A stretch of DNA of 64,000 nt from Paraspadella gotoi (taxonomy: Eukaryota > Chaetognatha): positions 17,301,070-17,365,069 of the forward strand of contig CM119270.1 in NCBI GenBank assembly GCA_051294375.1, written 5' to 3'. The position numbers and the translations under genes were made by a program. Positions within the stretch are counted from its first letter, which is position 1; the number at the start of each line of letters is the position of its first letter. The notes beneath the pieces are model-generated. The model was given only the letters and a program-made list of their open reading frames with translations, did no database searches and was not told the DNA's origin. Positions 21,299-34,110 of this stretch are shown in pieces.

Positions 21299-22371
21299 AG
21301 AACGCGAAGACTTTGACTTAAGTTCGTGGTGAGGTGAAGCGAAACCCGTCATCAGAACCGACTGATCTCAGTTCATAACTCGATACACTTAAAAAGAAGA
21401 AAAAAAGAAGAAAAAATTAGCGAAAAAAAGAATTAAATCGTAGGAAGGAATGACGTCAAACAGTTTGTACTAAACGTGTGACTTGCGACATGACGATGGC
21501 AAGTTGTGCTCGCATTCCGTTACCATGACGACCAATTTCCATTCTCCTTGGAATCTTCCAGTTCCTTTTTTTTCTTTTTTTTTTGCTCAGTGACGAATAC
21601 AAATTCTGAACTTAGAAAAAAAAGGGGGAAAGTCAAGGCTCGCATATATTTATGCCTCTCTCTCTCCCTTTACCTCTCTTCCTCTCTCTCTCTCCCTCTC
21701 TCTCCCTCTATACCTTTCTCCCCTTGTAGTACTGGATAATTTTTTGAATGCAAGGTTTTTATGTATTCAAGATTTTCTATTAATATTTCAATTCATTCAG
21801 ACTAGAAATACTCCAACTATTTTAGTATATCATAAGATTGTAATAAGATTTCTACGAAATCTCTTTCCTATGATGATTAAAACGACCTGACGCAGCCATA
21901 TCTTTACTAAATTTACCAAACCTTACCCAACCATATATGTTTCCTTGCGACCTCTCCCAAACCTTCCTGCACTTTCCGGCACCTTCCTGCATCTGCCCAT
22001 CCTCGACTGATCCTAATTCCCCGCATCTTCCTGCATCTACCATCCTGCACCAGGGCCTCCCCAACTTCGTCCATGAAAGCCGTTTTTTTTTCTCTCTGCG
22101 CTTTACTGCTTTTCAAAAAGTGAAAAAAAATTTGCATCAACGGGACGAAAAATGAGATTCAGAAAGAAAAAAATTGTGAATAAAACGAAAAAAATAGGAG
22201 TTGAAAAAAAAATTAATATTTAAGAACGAAAAGAAACTAAAGAAAATATAAAAAAGGAAGATAAAAAAAAAAACGATCAAGGGGAAGGAAGGAGGTGAGA
22301 AACTGCAAAGCTGCGGGGCAGCAATGCAAACGCTTTTTATATCTTCGGCCTTGGGCCAGAGGTGAGCGGTA

Positions 22372-22378
<7 letters not shown>

Positions 22379-22419
<41 letters not shown>

Positions 22420-22445
22420 GGAAGAAAGAGAGGAAGAGAGAGAGT
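22379..22445 (+). repeat. (GA)n tract
   Basis: GA dinucleotides followed by AAAGA-rich text to about 22500. The preceding 21300-22378 shows CT tracts at 21656-21725 and no supported exon. Confidence 0.85.
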
Positions 22446-22701
22446 GAAAGAAAGAAAGAAAGAGATAAAAAAGAAAGAAAGAAAGAAGGAAGTAGATAAA
22501 ATGAAACAAGAACCTAAGCAATTTTAGTAAATTCTCTCGAGTCATTCAAACGATATTTGAAACAGTGACGGGCGACCGAATTCGAGATCCGAAAACAAAG
22601 TAAAGTGACTTACATTTCTCGTCGTTTGTTATTATCGTTGAATTTTTTCTGCGTCAGAGCAAAATCATTTGAAAAATCCCACGTTTAAAATTATTCCAGA
22701 A

Positions 22702-22826
<125 letters not shown>

Positions 22827-23007
22827 CTCTCCATTCACAGCTGTGACTCGTGATGCAGGATGGTATTAGTCGAAAAAAATTTTAATCGCGTGAAATTAGA
22901 ATTTATAAAAATCGTTTGAAATCTTGATTCTTGATTTCAGTAGAATTAATTTAGATTAACGGAAAATACAGACTTAGTGGAAAATGCGATAGAAAAGTGG
23001 AAAGAAC

Positions 23008-23038
<31 letters not shown>

Positions 23039-23221
23039 AGGGAGAATAAGATAAATGGAAAGAACGACTGAATGATTGTGTGAAAGAGGAAATAGAAAAA
23101 GGAAAGACTTGTATAAGACTCGATGAAAAAGATGAAACCAAAAAAGGATAAAGAAAAAGCGGGAGCGTTGAGCGTGAAAATTTTTAACGACAGAATATTG
23201 TGTTGCGAGATTTCCATTGGA

Positions 23222-23310
<89 letters not shown>
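23222..23310 (+). repeat. (GA)n tract
   Basis: A GA dinucleotide run. A (GAC)n tract at 23430-23456 runs into the gap 23457-23476, suggesting the gap is a collapsed triplet repeat. Confidence 0.9.
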
Positions 23311-23314
<4 letters not shown>

Positions 23315-24099
23315 AAAAAGAGAGGATTTTTCAAAAAACAGGATAATAAAAAAAGCAAAACGGCTGAAACTGATGTTATTCGTTCAAAATAACAGCTCGT
23401 GACGAAATGAGTCCGGGACGACAACCTCGACGACGACGACGACGACGACGACGACGNNNNNNNNNNNNNNNNNNNNGAAAGAGAGAGCGAGAGTGAAGGC
23501 GAAAAAGGAACACGGAAAATATGGTGCCGAAAAGCAGAAGGCTAACCTTTATTTTTACTACAGTACAATTTCTATTCTGTTTCTCTTAAAACTGTATTAA
23601 TAATAATAATAAGAAAAAAAAATTAAAAAAAAAAAAAAAAATAATAATAATAATAATAATAATAATTATAATCTTTAATAAGTACTTAATATGTATTAAA
23701 TCTGTGAAAAGGGTGATAATTCAGTGAAATCCGGATTTTTTGAAAGGGTGTGAAATTTATTTGGAAATTTTAACCCATTATATTGTTATGAATAAATATA
23801 TAGCTAACTGGGGACCAGTAATGTATAAAATTTAAAAATAAATTCATCAAACGGTCGTTACGGGTTTTTATTTTCGTAATCTATAAACTAAATTGTTATT
23901 TTAAGAAATTGTATAATTTTCACATCACTCTCATGAAGAGGATGGGTTAATCAATCACATCGAGAATATTAAGGACGATGTGATTTTCGCATCTGGGTTC
24001 ATTTTAAATTGAATGGTAAGGTAAGTTCCAGCGGAACGTGATGGCGAATCGGGTGGGTGACGGAGACCTCATCAAACGGGGCGACGGAATATGTGACTC

Positions 24100-24336
24100 A
24101 AATGAGATGAGATGAGATGAGATGAGATGAGATGAGATGAGATGAGATGAGATAAGATGAAATCAGACTGAGATGAAATGAGATGAGATGAAATGAAATG
24201 AAAAGAAATGAAATGAAATGAGCAGAAATGAGCAGAAATGAAATGAAATGAAATCAAATGAGATGGGATGAGATGAGATGAGATGAAATGAGATGAAATG
24301 AGATGAGATGAGAAGAGATGAAATGAGATGAGATGA
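24100..24336 (+). repeat. (ATGAG)n pentanucleotide array
   Basis: GAGAT/GAAAT units over about 235 bases. Both flanks (24000-24095 and 24337-24405) are open on either strand. The minus reading on the right contains ILFPFISSKSVDLKV, but no acceptor or donor fits. Confidence 0.85.
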
Positions 24337-24924
24337 GACTTTGAGGTCGACGCTTTTGGAGCTGATGAATGGAAAAAGGATCACGGAGTCATCGCCGATT
24401 TGGGTGAATGAAAACAGGCCGCGGAGAGAGGGAAGGGAGAGAGAAAGGGGGAGAGAGAGGGAGAGGAGAGAAAGTAAGTGTTACCTTGATTGAGAGCGAG
24501 ACGGTAAAGGATGTGAACAGGCAAATGGGGATGAAGTGGGAGAAAGGGTAAGACGGTGAGAGGAGTGATGAAGAGAAGGTGAGGAAAAAGGAAAAAGAGA
24601 GGCAAAGAGAAGAAGACGTGAATGATGAGAGAGGTTGAGAAGAATAGAAAAGCAGCGAAAATGTGAAGGAGAGAGTTTTAAAAGAGAGAGAGAGAGAGTA
24701 GAGAGAGAGAGGAGAGAGAAGAAGGAGAGGAGAGAGAGAGGCGTAAGAGTGAAGAGTTAATAAAGAGAAGAGGAAAAGAGGAAGAGAAAGGAGGGAAAGG
24801 CTGAGTTAAGAAGTAGGGAGAAATAGTGAGAAGAACAGGGAAAGAAAAATAGTCAGAATAGTTTTTTAAAAAAATGTTAAAGTCGATATTAATACGTTTA
24901 TCAGATCAGGTGAGTTCAACTTAC

Positions 24925-25018
24925 CCACGATGTTCGCACGACTTGATTTTTGAAGATTCCAGGCGCGAGATTCCTGGTTGAAGAATTCGGTTCCATCGTG
25001 AGACGGAATCAAAATTGA
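24925..25018 (-). CDS. isolated candidate exon (minus)
   Basis: The acceptor AAAGAAAG (weak pyrimidine tract) and donor CGTGG|GTAAGT bound 94 bases. The frame that fits reads NFDSVSRWNRILQPGISRLE and SSKIKSCEHR. There is no neighbouring exon with a matching phase and no family match, so this is a suggestion only. Confidence 0.22.
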
Positions 25019-25394
25019 CTTTCTTTTTTTTTTGATTGAGTGAAAAGGTGAGTCTGTGAGTTAGTGAGAGAGATGGGGGAAGAAAGAAAGTAAGAGAAAA
25101 AGGGTGAGGGAGAAGACTGCAATAGCACAGCATCAGATTAATGGTTCTGTAAATAATGACGATTGAGTACAAAGTATTCATTATTTATTTAATAATTTAT
25201 TAATTATAATATTTTGTTCTTAAAAATGGAAAAAAAAGAGTGATTTTAAAGTGGATCTCCAAAAAATGATTGTTTAAGCTCGTTTAGGCTCGTTTATCGT
25301 TGGAACTTAGACAGCCAACCAATAGAAATTGCTTTCTATTCATATCGACTCATATTGGGATCATGGACAGAAGCTTCGGCGTTGTCGTCTTCTT

Positions 25395-25830
25395 TTTTCG
25401 TCGTCATCGTCGTCATCTTCCTCGTCGAGGTCGTCGTCATCGTCGTCGTTTTCGTCTTATTCAACATAAATTGTGTCTCTATTTTGAAAAAAGATGCCCG
25501 TCAACATCGTGAAAATCTTCGACATTGTCGTCGTCGTTATCATCATCGTCGTCGTCGTCGTCGTCATAATCTCTCTTCTTCGGTCACCAACCCTTTTCAT
25601 GTTGTTTATTCTTCGTTGCGTTTGACATTTGGTGTTTCGGGGGAATCTCTTGTAGAGAAAGGAAAGAAGAGAAGACAGAGAGAGAGAGAGAAAGAGAGAA
25701 AGAGAGAAAAATCAATACATTCCGTCCTTGCGTCTCCGGTCTTCCGTCTCTCTCTCTCTCTCTCTCCCTCTCCTTCTCTCTCGCTCCCTCTCTCTCTCTC
25801 TCTCTCCCTCTCTCTCTCCCTCTCTCTCTC
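25395..25830 (+). repeat. TCG tracts and (CT)n tract
   Basis: TCGTCG-rich stretches at about 25395-25455 and 25525-25565, (GA)n at 25680-25705 and (CT)n at 25747-25830. No supported exon. Confidence 0.8.
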
Positions 25831-25859
25831 GTTTCTCTTGTCAGATTTGACGAACGAGA

Positions 25860-28230
25860 TTCACATCACTTTTGTACTCAACGGATTCTCACAAACAACG
25901 AAGTCACCTTTCATTTCGTGAAACTTCAACTCATTAGCGTCGAGAGATTTTTTCACTAATTATCTCTTGACGTTTTTTACATATCGAGTTCTTTTTCATT
26001 TACTTTATTTTTAGCTCAACTTTTATTCTAATTCGGAACTCAAGATAAAATTGTTTATGAGATTGAAACAACCAATATAAATATTACTCATTCATTCAGT
26101 AAATACGTTCTCTATCCTTTTTATGAAGTCTCTATCCTTTTTATCTCTATCCTTTGTCTGAAGTCTCTATCCTTTTTATCTCTATCCTTTGTATGAAGTC
26201 TCTATCCTTTTTATCTCTATCCTTTGTATGTAGTCTCTATCCTTTTTATCTCTATCCTTTTTATGAAGTCTCTCTCAAAGACTTGTTCATAAACTCTCAG
26301 ATATCCGGGCTTCCCTATCAATTATTTCTATAAAATATTTTTTTTTCAATAAAAACTAACAATAAAAAAAAATTATATATAAATAATGCAAATTGTTATA
26401 AAAATTTGTAAACAAGATTATAAAATACAAAACTTAAAATAGGGAGACGAGTAATTCTTCAATTTTAAATTTTAACAACTTCCATCAGTTTACTCTTCTT
26501 CCTATTTTCCAATTCAGCAAAATGGCACAGTGACTCGTTGCTGCATTTCATTTTGTGTGGCATCGTTGCTGCATTGCATTTTGTGGCACCGTGGCATCAA
26601 CGGCATCATGCACCATGAATCCGTGATGAGACGAAAAACAGTTTCGACTTCGTGAGCGTGAAGTGAAACGACGACGACGACGACGATGACAGCGACGACG
26701 ACAGAGTCTCTGAATTCTTTTCTTTTCTTTTCTTTTCTTTTCTTTTCTTTNNNNNNNNNNNNNNNNNNNNNNNNNNNNNNNNNNNNNNNNNNNNNNNNNN
26801 NNNNNNNNNNNNNNNNNNNNNNNNNNNNNNNNNNNNNNNNNNNNNNNNNNNNNNNNNNNNNNNNNNNNNNNNNNNNNNNNNNNNNNNNNNNNNNNNNNNN
26901 NNNNNNNNNNNNNNNNNNNNNNNNNNNNNNNNNNNNTTTTTTTTTTGTCGATTCCGGGCGTCGGTACCCGCCGCCTCTCATCTCTTCAAGGATCAAGAGG
27001 TTTTGCGTTTCCGCGGTAATNNNNNNNNNNNNNNNNNNNNNNNNNTTCAACATCCACCTTTTGTTACTCAACGTGATTTTCTCACAAACAACGAACAGTC
27101 ACCTTTTCATTTCGTGTAAACTTCAACTCACTTAGCGTCGAGAGATGTTTTCTTCTATATTATCTCTTTGACGTTTTTTTACATATCTGCAGTTCTTTTT
27201 CATTTACTTTATTTTTATGGTATCGCCATCAACTTTTATTTTTCATATACGCGAACTCAAGATAAAAATTGTTCTATGCTTATGATTTGGAAACAACCAA
27301 TATAAATTATTATCTCATCTCATTCAGTAAATACGTTCTCTATTCCCTTTTTTATGAAAGCTCTCTATCCTTTTATATCCTCTATCTCTTTGTTCTGAAG
27401 TCTCTTTATCCTTTTTGCTTATCTCTATCCTTTGTATTGAAGTCTCCTTCCTTTTTACTCTCCGTATTATTTCTCTATCCTTTATCTCTTTCCTTATTTA
27501 TGTGACAGTCTCTCTCAATATGGACTTGATGATAACCCCCTCAAACTCTCCGGGCTTCCTCTATCATATAATATTCAATAAATATATTTACAATAAACAA
27601 CATATCTATGTATATATAATATATATAAAATTATTATATATAAATAATGCCAAATTGTTATAAAAATTGTAAACAAGATTATATAAATACAAAACTTAAA
27701 ATAGGAGACGAGTAAATTCTCCCCCTATATATATATTTACACAAACTTTCCATCAGTTTACTCTTTTTCTTCCTATTTTTTCCAACTTCAGCAAAAATAC
27801 GCACAGTGACTCGTTGCTGCATTTCATTTTTGCTGTTGGCATCGTTGCCCTGCCATTTGCATATTTGTGGCACCGTGCGCTGGCATCAACTCTATATGCA
27901 CCAATGCAATCCGTTGCATGATGACGAAAAAACAGTTTTCGACTTCGTGAGCGTTGTAAGTGCATAGAGCGACGACGACGACCGACGGATGACAGCGACG
28001 ACGGACAGAGTCTCTGAATTTCTTTTCTTTTCTTTTCTTTTTACTTTTCTTTTTCTTTTCTTTTTCTTTTCTTTTTCTTTTCTTTTCTTTTCTTTATCTT
28101 ATTCTTTTTCTTTTCTTAATTTCTCTTCTTTTTTTTTCTCATTCTTTCTTAAATTTCCTTTTCCTTTTTTTTTTGTCCGATTTCGCGCCGCGTCGTCACC
28201 CGCCGTGGCCTCTCATCTCTTCAAGGATCA
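25860..28230. repeat. direct, error-laden duplication (25860-27040 versus 27056-28230)
   Basis: Shared landmarks in order: CTTCAACTCA..TAGCGTCGAGAGAT; repeated TCTCTATCCTTTTT words; ACAGTGACTCGTTGCTGCAT; CTCTGAATT followed by (TTTTC)n; CCTCTCATCTCTTCAAGGAT. The second copy has many extra bases. The first copy contains gaps 26751-26936 and 27021-27045, which the second copy seems to bridge. Confidence 0.8.
26110..26280 (+). repeat. minisatellite TCTCTATCCTTTTTATGAAG
   Basis: A 17-20-base unit repeated about eight times. A noisy version lies at 27340-27500. Confidence 0.75.
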
Positions 28231-28261
28231 GACGGTTTTGCGTCCATTCCGCGCTGCTACA

Positions 28262-28410
28262 TCATCTCTCTCTCTCCTCCTTCTCTCTCTCTCTCTTCTC
28301 TTCTCTCTCTCGCTCTCTCTCTGTCTCTCTCTGCTCTCTCTCTCTCTCTCTCTCTCTTCTCTTCTCTCTTCTCTCTCTCTCTCCTTCTCTCTCTCTCTCT
28401 CTCTCTCGCT
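28262..28410 (+). repeat. (CT)n tract
   Basis: A CT dinucleotide run with scattered T and G. 28411-29200 shows no supported gene. Confidence 0.85.
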
Positions 28411-29254
28411 TAAAAAAGAAAATCAGTTAAAACACAAAAAAGCGCTCGCGGTGCATCTTATCTTCTCCATAGTTAATTGAGAAAAGTGGATTTTTCTGTT
28501 TAGTCGACAGCCTCTTTTCACTAGAGCGCGCCGATCTCGAAATCCCAAACGGCGAAAGTTAAACAGATGAGAGAGAGAGAGGAGAAAGAGGTGTGTATAA
28601 GATGAGGAGATGAGACGAAAGAGAGAAAGAATGGAGAGAGCAACACGATTTCGCGCCCCCTGCGAAAAGAGTAGAAAAGAAGAGACGAGAGAGAGAAAAG
28701 AGAGTTTACTGACCGACATGGTTAGACAGTTACAAACCTTACAGAACGGATCCGAAAGACAGCAAGATAGAAAAGAGAAACCCTTAGCGAGATATATTAT
28801 ATGTATATATATATATACAGCAAAAGAAGAGAAAGCCATTTAATGGACCCACCGAGAAAGGACAGAAACACAGAAAAAAAGATCGAAGCGAGCACAAGAT
28901 CTAAATGAGCGCTCTGCAATATCTATTTGGCATATATGTCTCCTGATCCTGCGAACGATGTTTGTGTTCGACCACCGACGCGTGTGACGATCACGGCGGT
29001 GAACCTAGTTTTGAACGTAAGCCGAAATTAATGTGAATGAATCGTATATAGGAATTAATTTTGTGAATGAGAATGAATCGATGTTAAACAATGCGAAGAA
29101 GTTTTGAATCGGGCTCGCTGAAGTGGTACTTATCATATGCTTCTGTGCCCTCCCCCAGCAGCAATGAAAGGGTCGTGGGCTTGAGAGCCCTATGCCTCCC
29201 AACAGGCAAGTTAACAGCCGTCCTCACGCTTTTCCCGCAGTCGCGTAGGCACCA

Positions 29255-29640
29255 TCTGTGCGGCATCGATCTCGTACCAATTTGGGCGATCGATCTCGGT
29301 ACCAGTTGGCGGCATCGCATCTCGGTAACAATTGGGTATCTGATCTCGGTTACCTAATTGGAGGCATCGATCTCTTATCTATAATGCGGTCATCTGATTC
29401 TCAGCGTACAATTGGGGAGTTCGCATCTACGGTACAATTTGGGATCCGATCTCGGTTATAATTGGCGGTACTCGATTTCTCCTGGTACAATTGGGATCGA
29501 TCTGTACATTGGATCGATCACTTGGTAGCAATTTGGGATCGATTCTCTAAATGAATCCGATGCTACAATTGGGGATTCGATCTCGCTTTACAATTGGGGA
29601 TACACTCCGATCTTGGTATCTAATTTGGCGGGATCGATCC
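29255..29640 (+). repeat. noisy minisatellite (GGGATCGATCTCGGTACAATT-like)
   Basis: A unit of about 21 bases built on ATCGATCTCGGTAC and AATTGGG, with heavy indels. The reverse complement is at 37010-37170, in the opposite palindrome arm. Confidence 0.6.
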
Positions 29641-29791
29641 TGGTTTCCTGACGCCTGGATGGTATGCACTCAATGAGCCATGTGGGTCACGATGAAGGCG
29701 GACAATTTGCTTATATCTGCATCCCACTAAAAATTCTTCTTGTCTTTCTGTCTTTCTGGTATTCGTCTCGTCTCCTCGTCTCTCTCTCTCT

Positions 29792-29829
<38 letters not shown>

Positions 29830-31454
29830 TCTCTCACTCTCCCTTCTCTCTCTATTTCAACCAGATGACGGCATTTCCCAGTCTCCAAGACGATATCTTT
29901 TTGCTTCTTTTTAAACCTTTCTCCTTTCGCTTTCTTTCTTCCTCTCATGTCTACATCGTCTTCTCGTCTCCTTCAAAAATCCAGCAATCTTCTTTTGTCA
30001 ATTTTCGAAGATGAGACAATGCGTGCGTCCGGGATTTTTCCCTTCTCTACAGCTTCCAGCGCCCTTTCGTCCCCCCCTCCTACTTTAAAAGCTTCAAACG
30101 ACAAAAGTGTCAAGAAAGTTTGTTTTTCACAATGAACGATGATTGACAAAGCTTTTAGGCAAAAAAAAAAAAAAAGAAAAATAGGGCGAAAAGGCCGGAA
30201 GGGCCACTTTTAACGGCGGTAAGTGTTCTTCGGAAATTGAATTCTTGCTTTGTGTGTGATGCTTGAGAGAGAGAGAGTAGATGATGACGGAGACGAGACG
30301 AGAGAGAGAGAGAGAGAGAGAGATGACGAGATGAGAGGAGAGAGAGACGAGAGAAAAAGAAAAGATTAAATTTTATAGGGGATAAAATTTCATTTTTTTA
30401 TCCGAAAGAACAGTGTTAAAGATGTCTTGCCGTAATTTTAATGAAATAAAAACAAATATTCGATGCTTTAATAGAGCCTTCTCGATAATAACATGTGAAA
30501 ATGCTACTTTGTGAAAAAGATTTGGATCTTTTGTTCTCGCGTCTGCTCCCTTTACTCTTGGCCATATAGACTTCACACTTGATCGGCAAACAATTAATCA
30601 ACGCATTTCATAAATTGTTTCTTTTCTGACCAATATGGCGCAATGGTTTTTAAACCAAATGTTAAGCCTTTAATATAATACTTCTATAAATTTTTAGTTT
30701 CCTCTCATCTTCCCTGTTTCATAACTTATCATTTCAATTACTTTACCTTTTCTATATTCAATCTTATTCCTTCTAGTATTGCGCCAGGTCACGCAACTCT
30801 TACTAAGTCACATTCTTCGTGCGGTCGGCTGTCCGCGTCCCGAGTTGATCCATCCGCGTCTATCTCACTCTTAAGTAAATGGACATCATTACTAATTTGC
30901 CTGATATTTCGGCTTTACTCATTTTGTTAAGACAGAAAGAAACCCTCAAATCTAAAGGGAACATGCCTTTGCGCCGCCTTCAGGGAATTTCTTCAAAACT
31001 ATAAGAATAAAAGACATGTATTTGATGCAGTGCATGTCATAATGACCCGAAAGGCGAAGATAATTATCTAATTGAGTCAGTTCTGTCCATGTCATAATCA
31101 TGTATGACAAGGGCAAATCCGAGCCAACTGGCCATAACATTAATTACCGTTCTTTTCTCCCTTATTTCCTCGCATCCAATTTTCTTTTTCCTCATCACAA
31201 ATTTCTTTTTCTTCTTATTTTTTTTTTCCTTTCTTTCTTATTTTCCTTTTCTTTTATTTCTTTCGCTCCTTCCTTCAAATTTCGAATATTCATTCCATTA
31301 CTCTTGCCGTCCGCTCTCGCTTTCATCACCCTTCCGCGCGCCGTAGGAGGGCCATAAGCGCCAAAATCTTCCTTTTTGCCATTTTTCTTTCAACTTCTTT
31401 CTTTTTTTCTTCCTTCGTATCTGTTTTTTTTTTCAATCTTTTTTTTTTTACAGG

Positions 31455-31561
31455 ATCAAAGGAGGAAGAATGACGTGCAGATATTTCGCACATCCGCCCG
31501 CATCGCGTGCGAAATTTGCTATGACGCTCTGAAGGGAAGAAGATTCGACGTTCCCAATTAA
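31455..31561 (+). CDS. isolated candidate terminal exon inside the palindrome
   Basis: After a long T tract and TACAG the frame reads QRRKNDVQIFRTSARIACE then ICYDALKGRRFDVPN and stops at TAA. The acceptor is strong and the composition is protein-like (a CxxC pair). The mirrored copy at 33545-33630 does not keep the frame. The region is error-prone and no upstream exon was found. Confidence 0.22.
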
Positions 31562-33714
31562 GTCGAGCAGATTGAGACGAAGAGAGATGTTTACGATTCG
31601 CAGAGAGAGAGACGAGAGAGAGAGAGAGAGAGACGAGAGCAAGAGAGCAGGTGTATTACTATATGAAAGCGCAGCAGAGATACGCGAGCCGAGACAGCGA
31701 GAGACAGATGGAAAAAAAAAGAGTGTACAATAATGAACACCATATCAAAAAATTTAAGTAACAAAAAAAGATGAATCGCGTCATATACCATTTGCCATCT
31801 AGCATCTGCCATCTGTCTTTTTTTATCCGCCCTCCGCCATCAGAGAGAAATGGGTAAGAAATTGAGTCCGATCGATTTTAGGCAGATGACGAAGGAGAAG
31901 CCGAGATTGCTTCTCAATTTATGATGTCAAAACCAAGCATTCTGACAATCTTTCAATCTTTCTTACAATCATTAAATCGACTCTTTAATTAATAGAGCTT
32001 GATAATAAAAGTCATGAGAAGACAAAAGCGAAATTCAACTAATTTATTCGAAAACTTTTCACAAGTCAATATTCAAATGTCTTACGTATCTCCCTCAAGT
32101 GAGTTGTTCCACTTACATTAAGTCTCACAAGGGGTTTCTAGGACGGGTCGATAAGAGAGAGAGAGAGAGAGAGGAGAGAGAGCAGAAGAGGAGAGAGAGA
32201 GAGAGAGAGAGACGAGAGAGAGAGACGAGAGATGAGAAGAGAGAGATGAGAGACGCAGAGAGAGAACGGATATGGAACAAGTTTAGGGATATACGACGAG
32301 ATCCGACACAGGAGACGGAGCAGTCACACGCCCTCTCAGGAGAGAGAGGAGCGAGAGACGGAGAGAGAGAGAGAAGCAGATAGAGAGAGCAGAGACGGAG
32401 GAGAGAGAGAGAGAGAGCCTGACGCAAGGAGAGAGAGGAGAGAGTTGGTCTATTTAAGACACGAAGGATCTTTCGTTCAAGCATGGGAATGTCTCCATCC
32501 CGATCCGCTCACTGAACGAGTGAAAAACCAGAGAACGACACCCATTTTGGACTTGTCTTATCGTTTGCATTTTCTAAATTCTCCTAAACTTTCGTATTCA
32601 ATTCTCTTCTTACAAAATTATAATTTTTCTAAAACTTCAAGTCCGAAACAATTCGTCTTTCGCTCGAAGAGCCCTTTTTTTGCCAGTGAAGTGGAACAAC
32701 TCACTTGAAGGGAGTATAAGCGTAAACATTGAATATTGACCTGCTGAGAAAAGTTTTCGCGACCATAAGATACAATTCAGCTGAATTTACGCCTTTTGTT
32801 CATTCTCCATGCACTTTTATAATCCAAGCTTTATTAATTAAAGAATCGCATATAATGATTAAGGGATCAAATTGAAAGATTCGTCAGAATATGCTTCACC
32901 CTTGACGGTATGACTGTTCTTGACTTCATAAATTTTGAGAAGCGAATCTCGGCGTTCTCCGTTGTCAATCTGCCCATAAACAATCGATCGGGAACTCAAT
33001 TTCTTACCCGAATTCTCTTCCGTGATGGCGGCCAGGGCGCTGCGATCGCGCCACTCCAACCGTACAAACCACCAGCACCCGCAGGAATAAGAGACACACA
33101 ACGAAAACAACAAAGTCCCGGACTTGGCCAGGATGCTAGTCACTACGAGATGGGAATGGTATATGACGCGACTTCATCTTTTTTTCGTACTTAAAATTTT
33201 TTTCGACTATGAGGTCGTTCATTTTACTACATACTCTTTCTCTCACCTCAGCGGACACACGCTCGCTCAGCACTTATTCTCTACTTTCCGATTGTTTCGT
33301 CCCCTTCGGCTGTTTCTGTTCTTCCTCTACCATTGCTCCTCCGTCTCCCTCTCCGTCTTTTCTCTCTCTGCCTCTCTCTCTCTCGTCTCTCTCTCTCTCT
33401 CTCCCTCTCTCTCTCTATCTCTTATTAAATCTTCTCTCTCTCGCTCCTCTCGCTTCGCTCTCTCTCGTCTCTCTCTCTCTCAAACCTCTCTCTCTCCTCT
33501 CTCTGCCTCTCCTTCTCCTCTCTCTCTCTCTCTCTCTCATCTCGTCTTAATTGGGCGCGCTCTTAATCTTCTTCGCCCTCTCTTTCTTCAATTTCGACCA
33601 ATCAGTGCGCTGTTCGAAATTCTCTTCTCGCTCCTGTTGATTCTAGTAAATAAACAAGTCTTTGAGCAAACAATGTCGCGGATCTGCCTACGATAATGTA
33701 AGTGGTAATAAGCT

Positions 33715-34110
33715 AACTTCGGGTCCAACTTGGCATAATTTTAATCAACTTGATAATTTGCCGTCAACTGACCATAATTTGGTTAACTGACTTAAATTTG
33801 GTCTACTGACGATAATGTTGGCCTCAAACTGAAATAATTTTGCGTTCAACCTGACATAATTTGAGATCAATTAAGGATGGAACTTTGGTCAACCGGCGAT
33901 AATTTTGCGCTCCCAACTGGCATAACATTGTTATCCAACTGGCATTTAAATTTGTGTCAAAGCAGGCATTTAATATCTTGGCTTTCCAACTTGCAGAACT
34001 TGATCAACTTGCAGAATTTTCGGTCGACACACTAGCAATAATATTGGGTCAACTTTAAGAATTTGGTCAACTGGCCTAATATTTTTTCCAATTGCAATAA
34101 TTGCTGGTTC
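33715..34110 (+). repeat. noisy minisatellite (GGTCAACTTGGCATAATTT-like)
   Basis: CAACTGGCATAATTTGGT words recur about every 20 bases with strong drift. Only the right palindrome arm contains it. Confidence 0.55.

Noticed and set aside
24000-24410. Protein-like readings flanking the ATGAG array on both strands
   Set aside because: Both strands read equally well and no acceptor/donor pair fits either.
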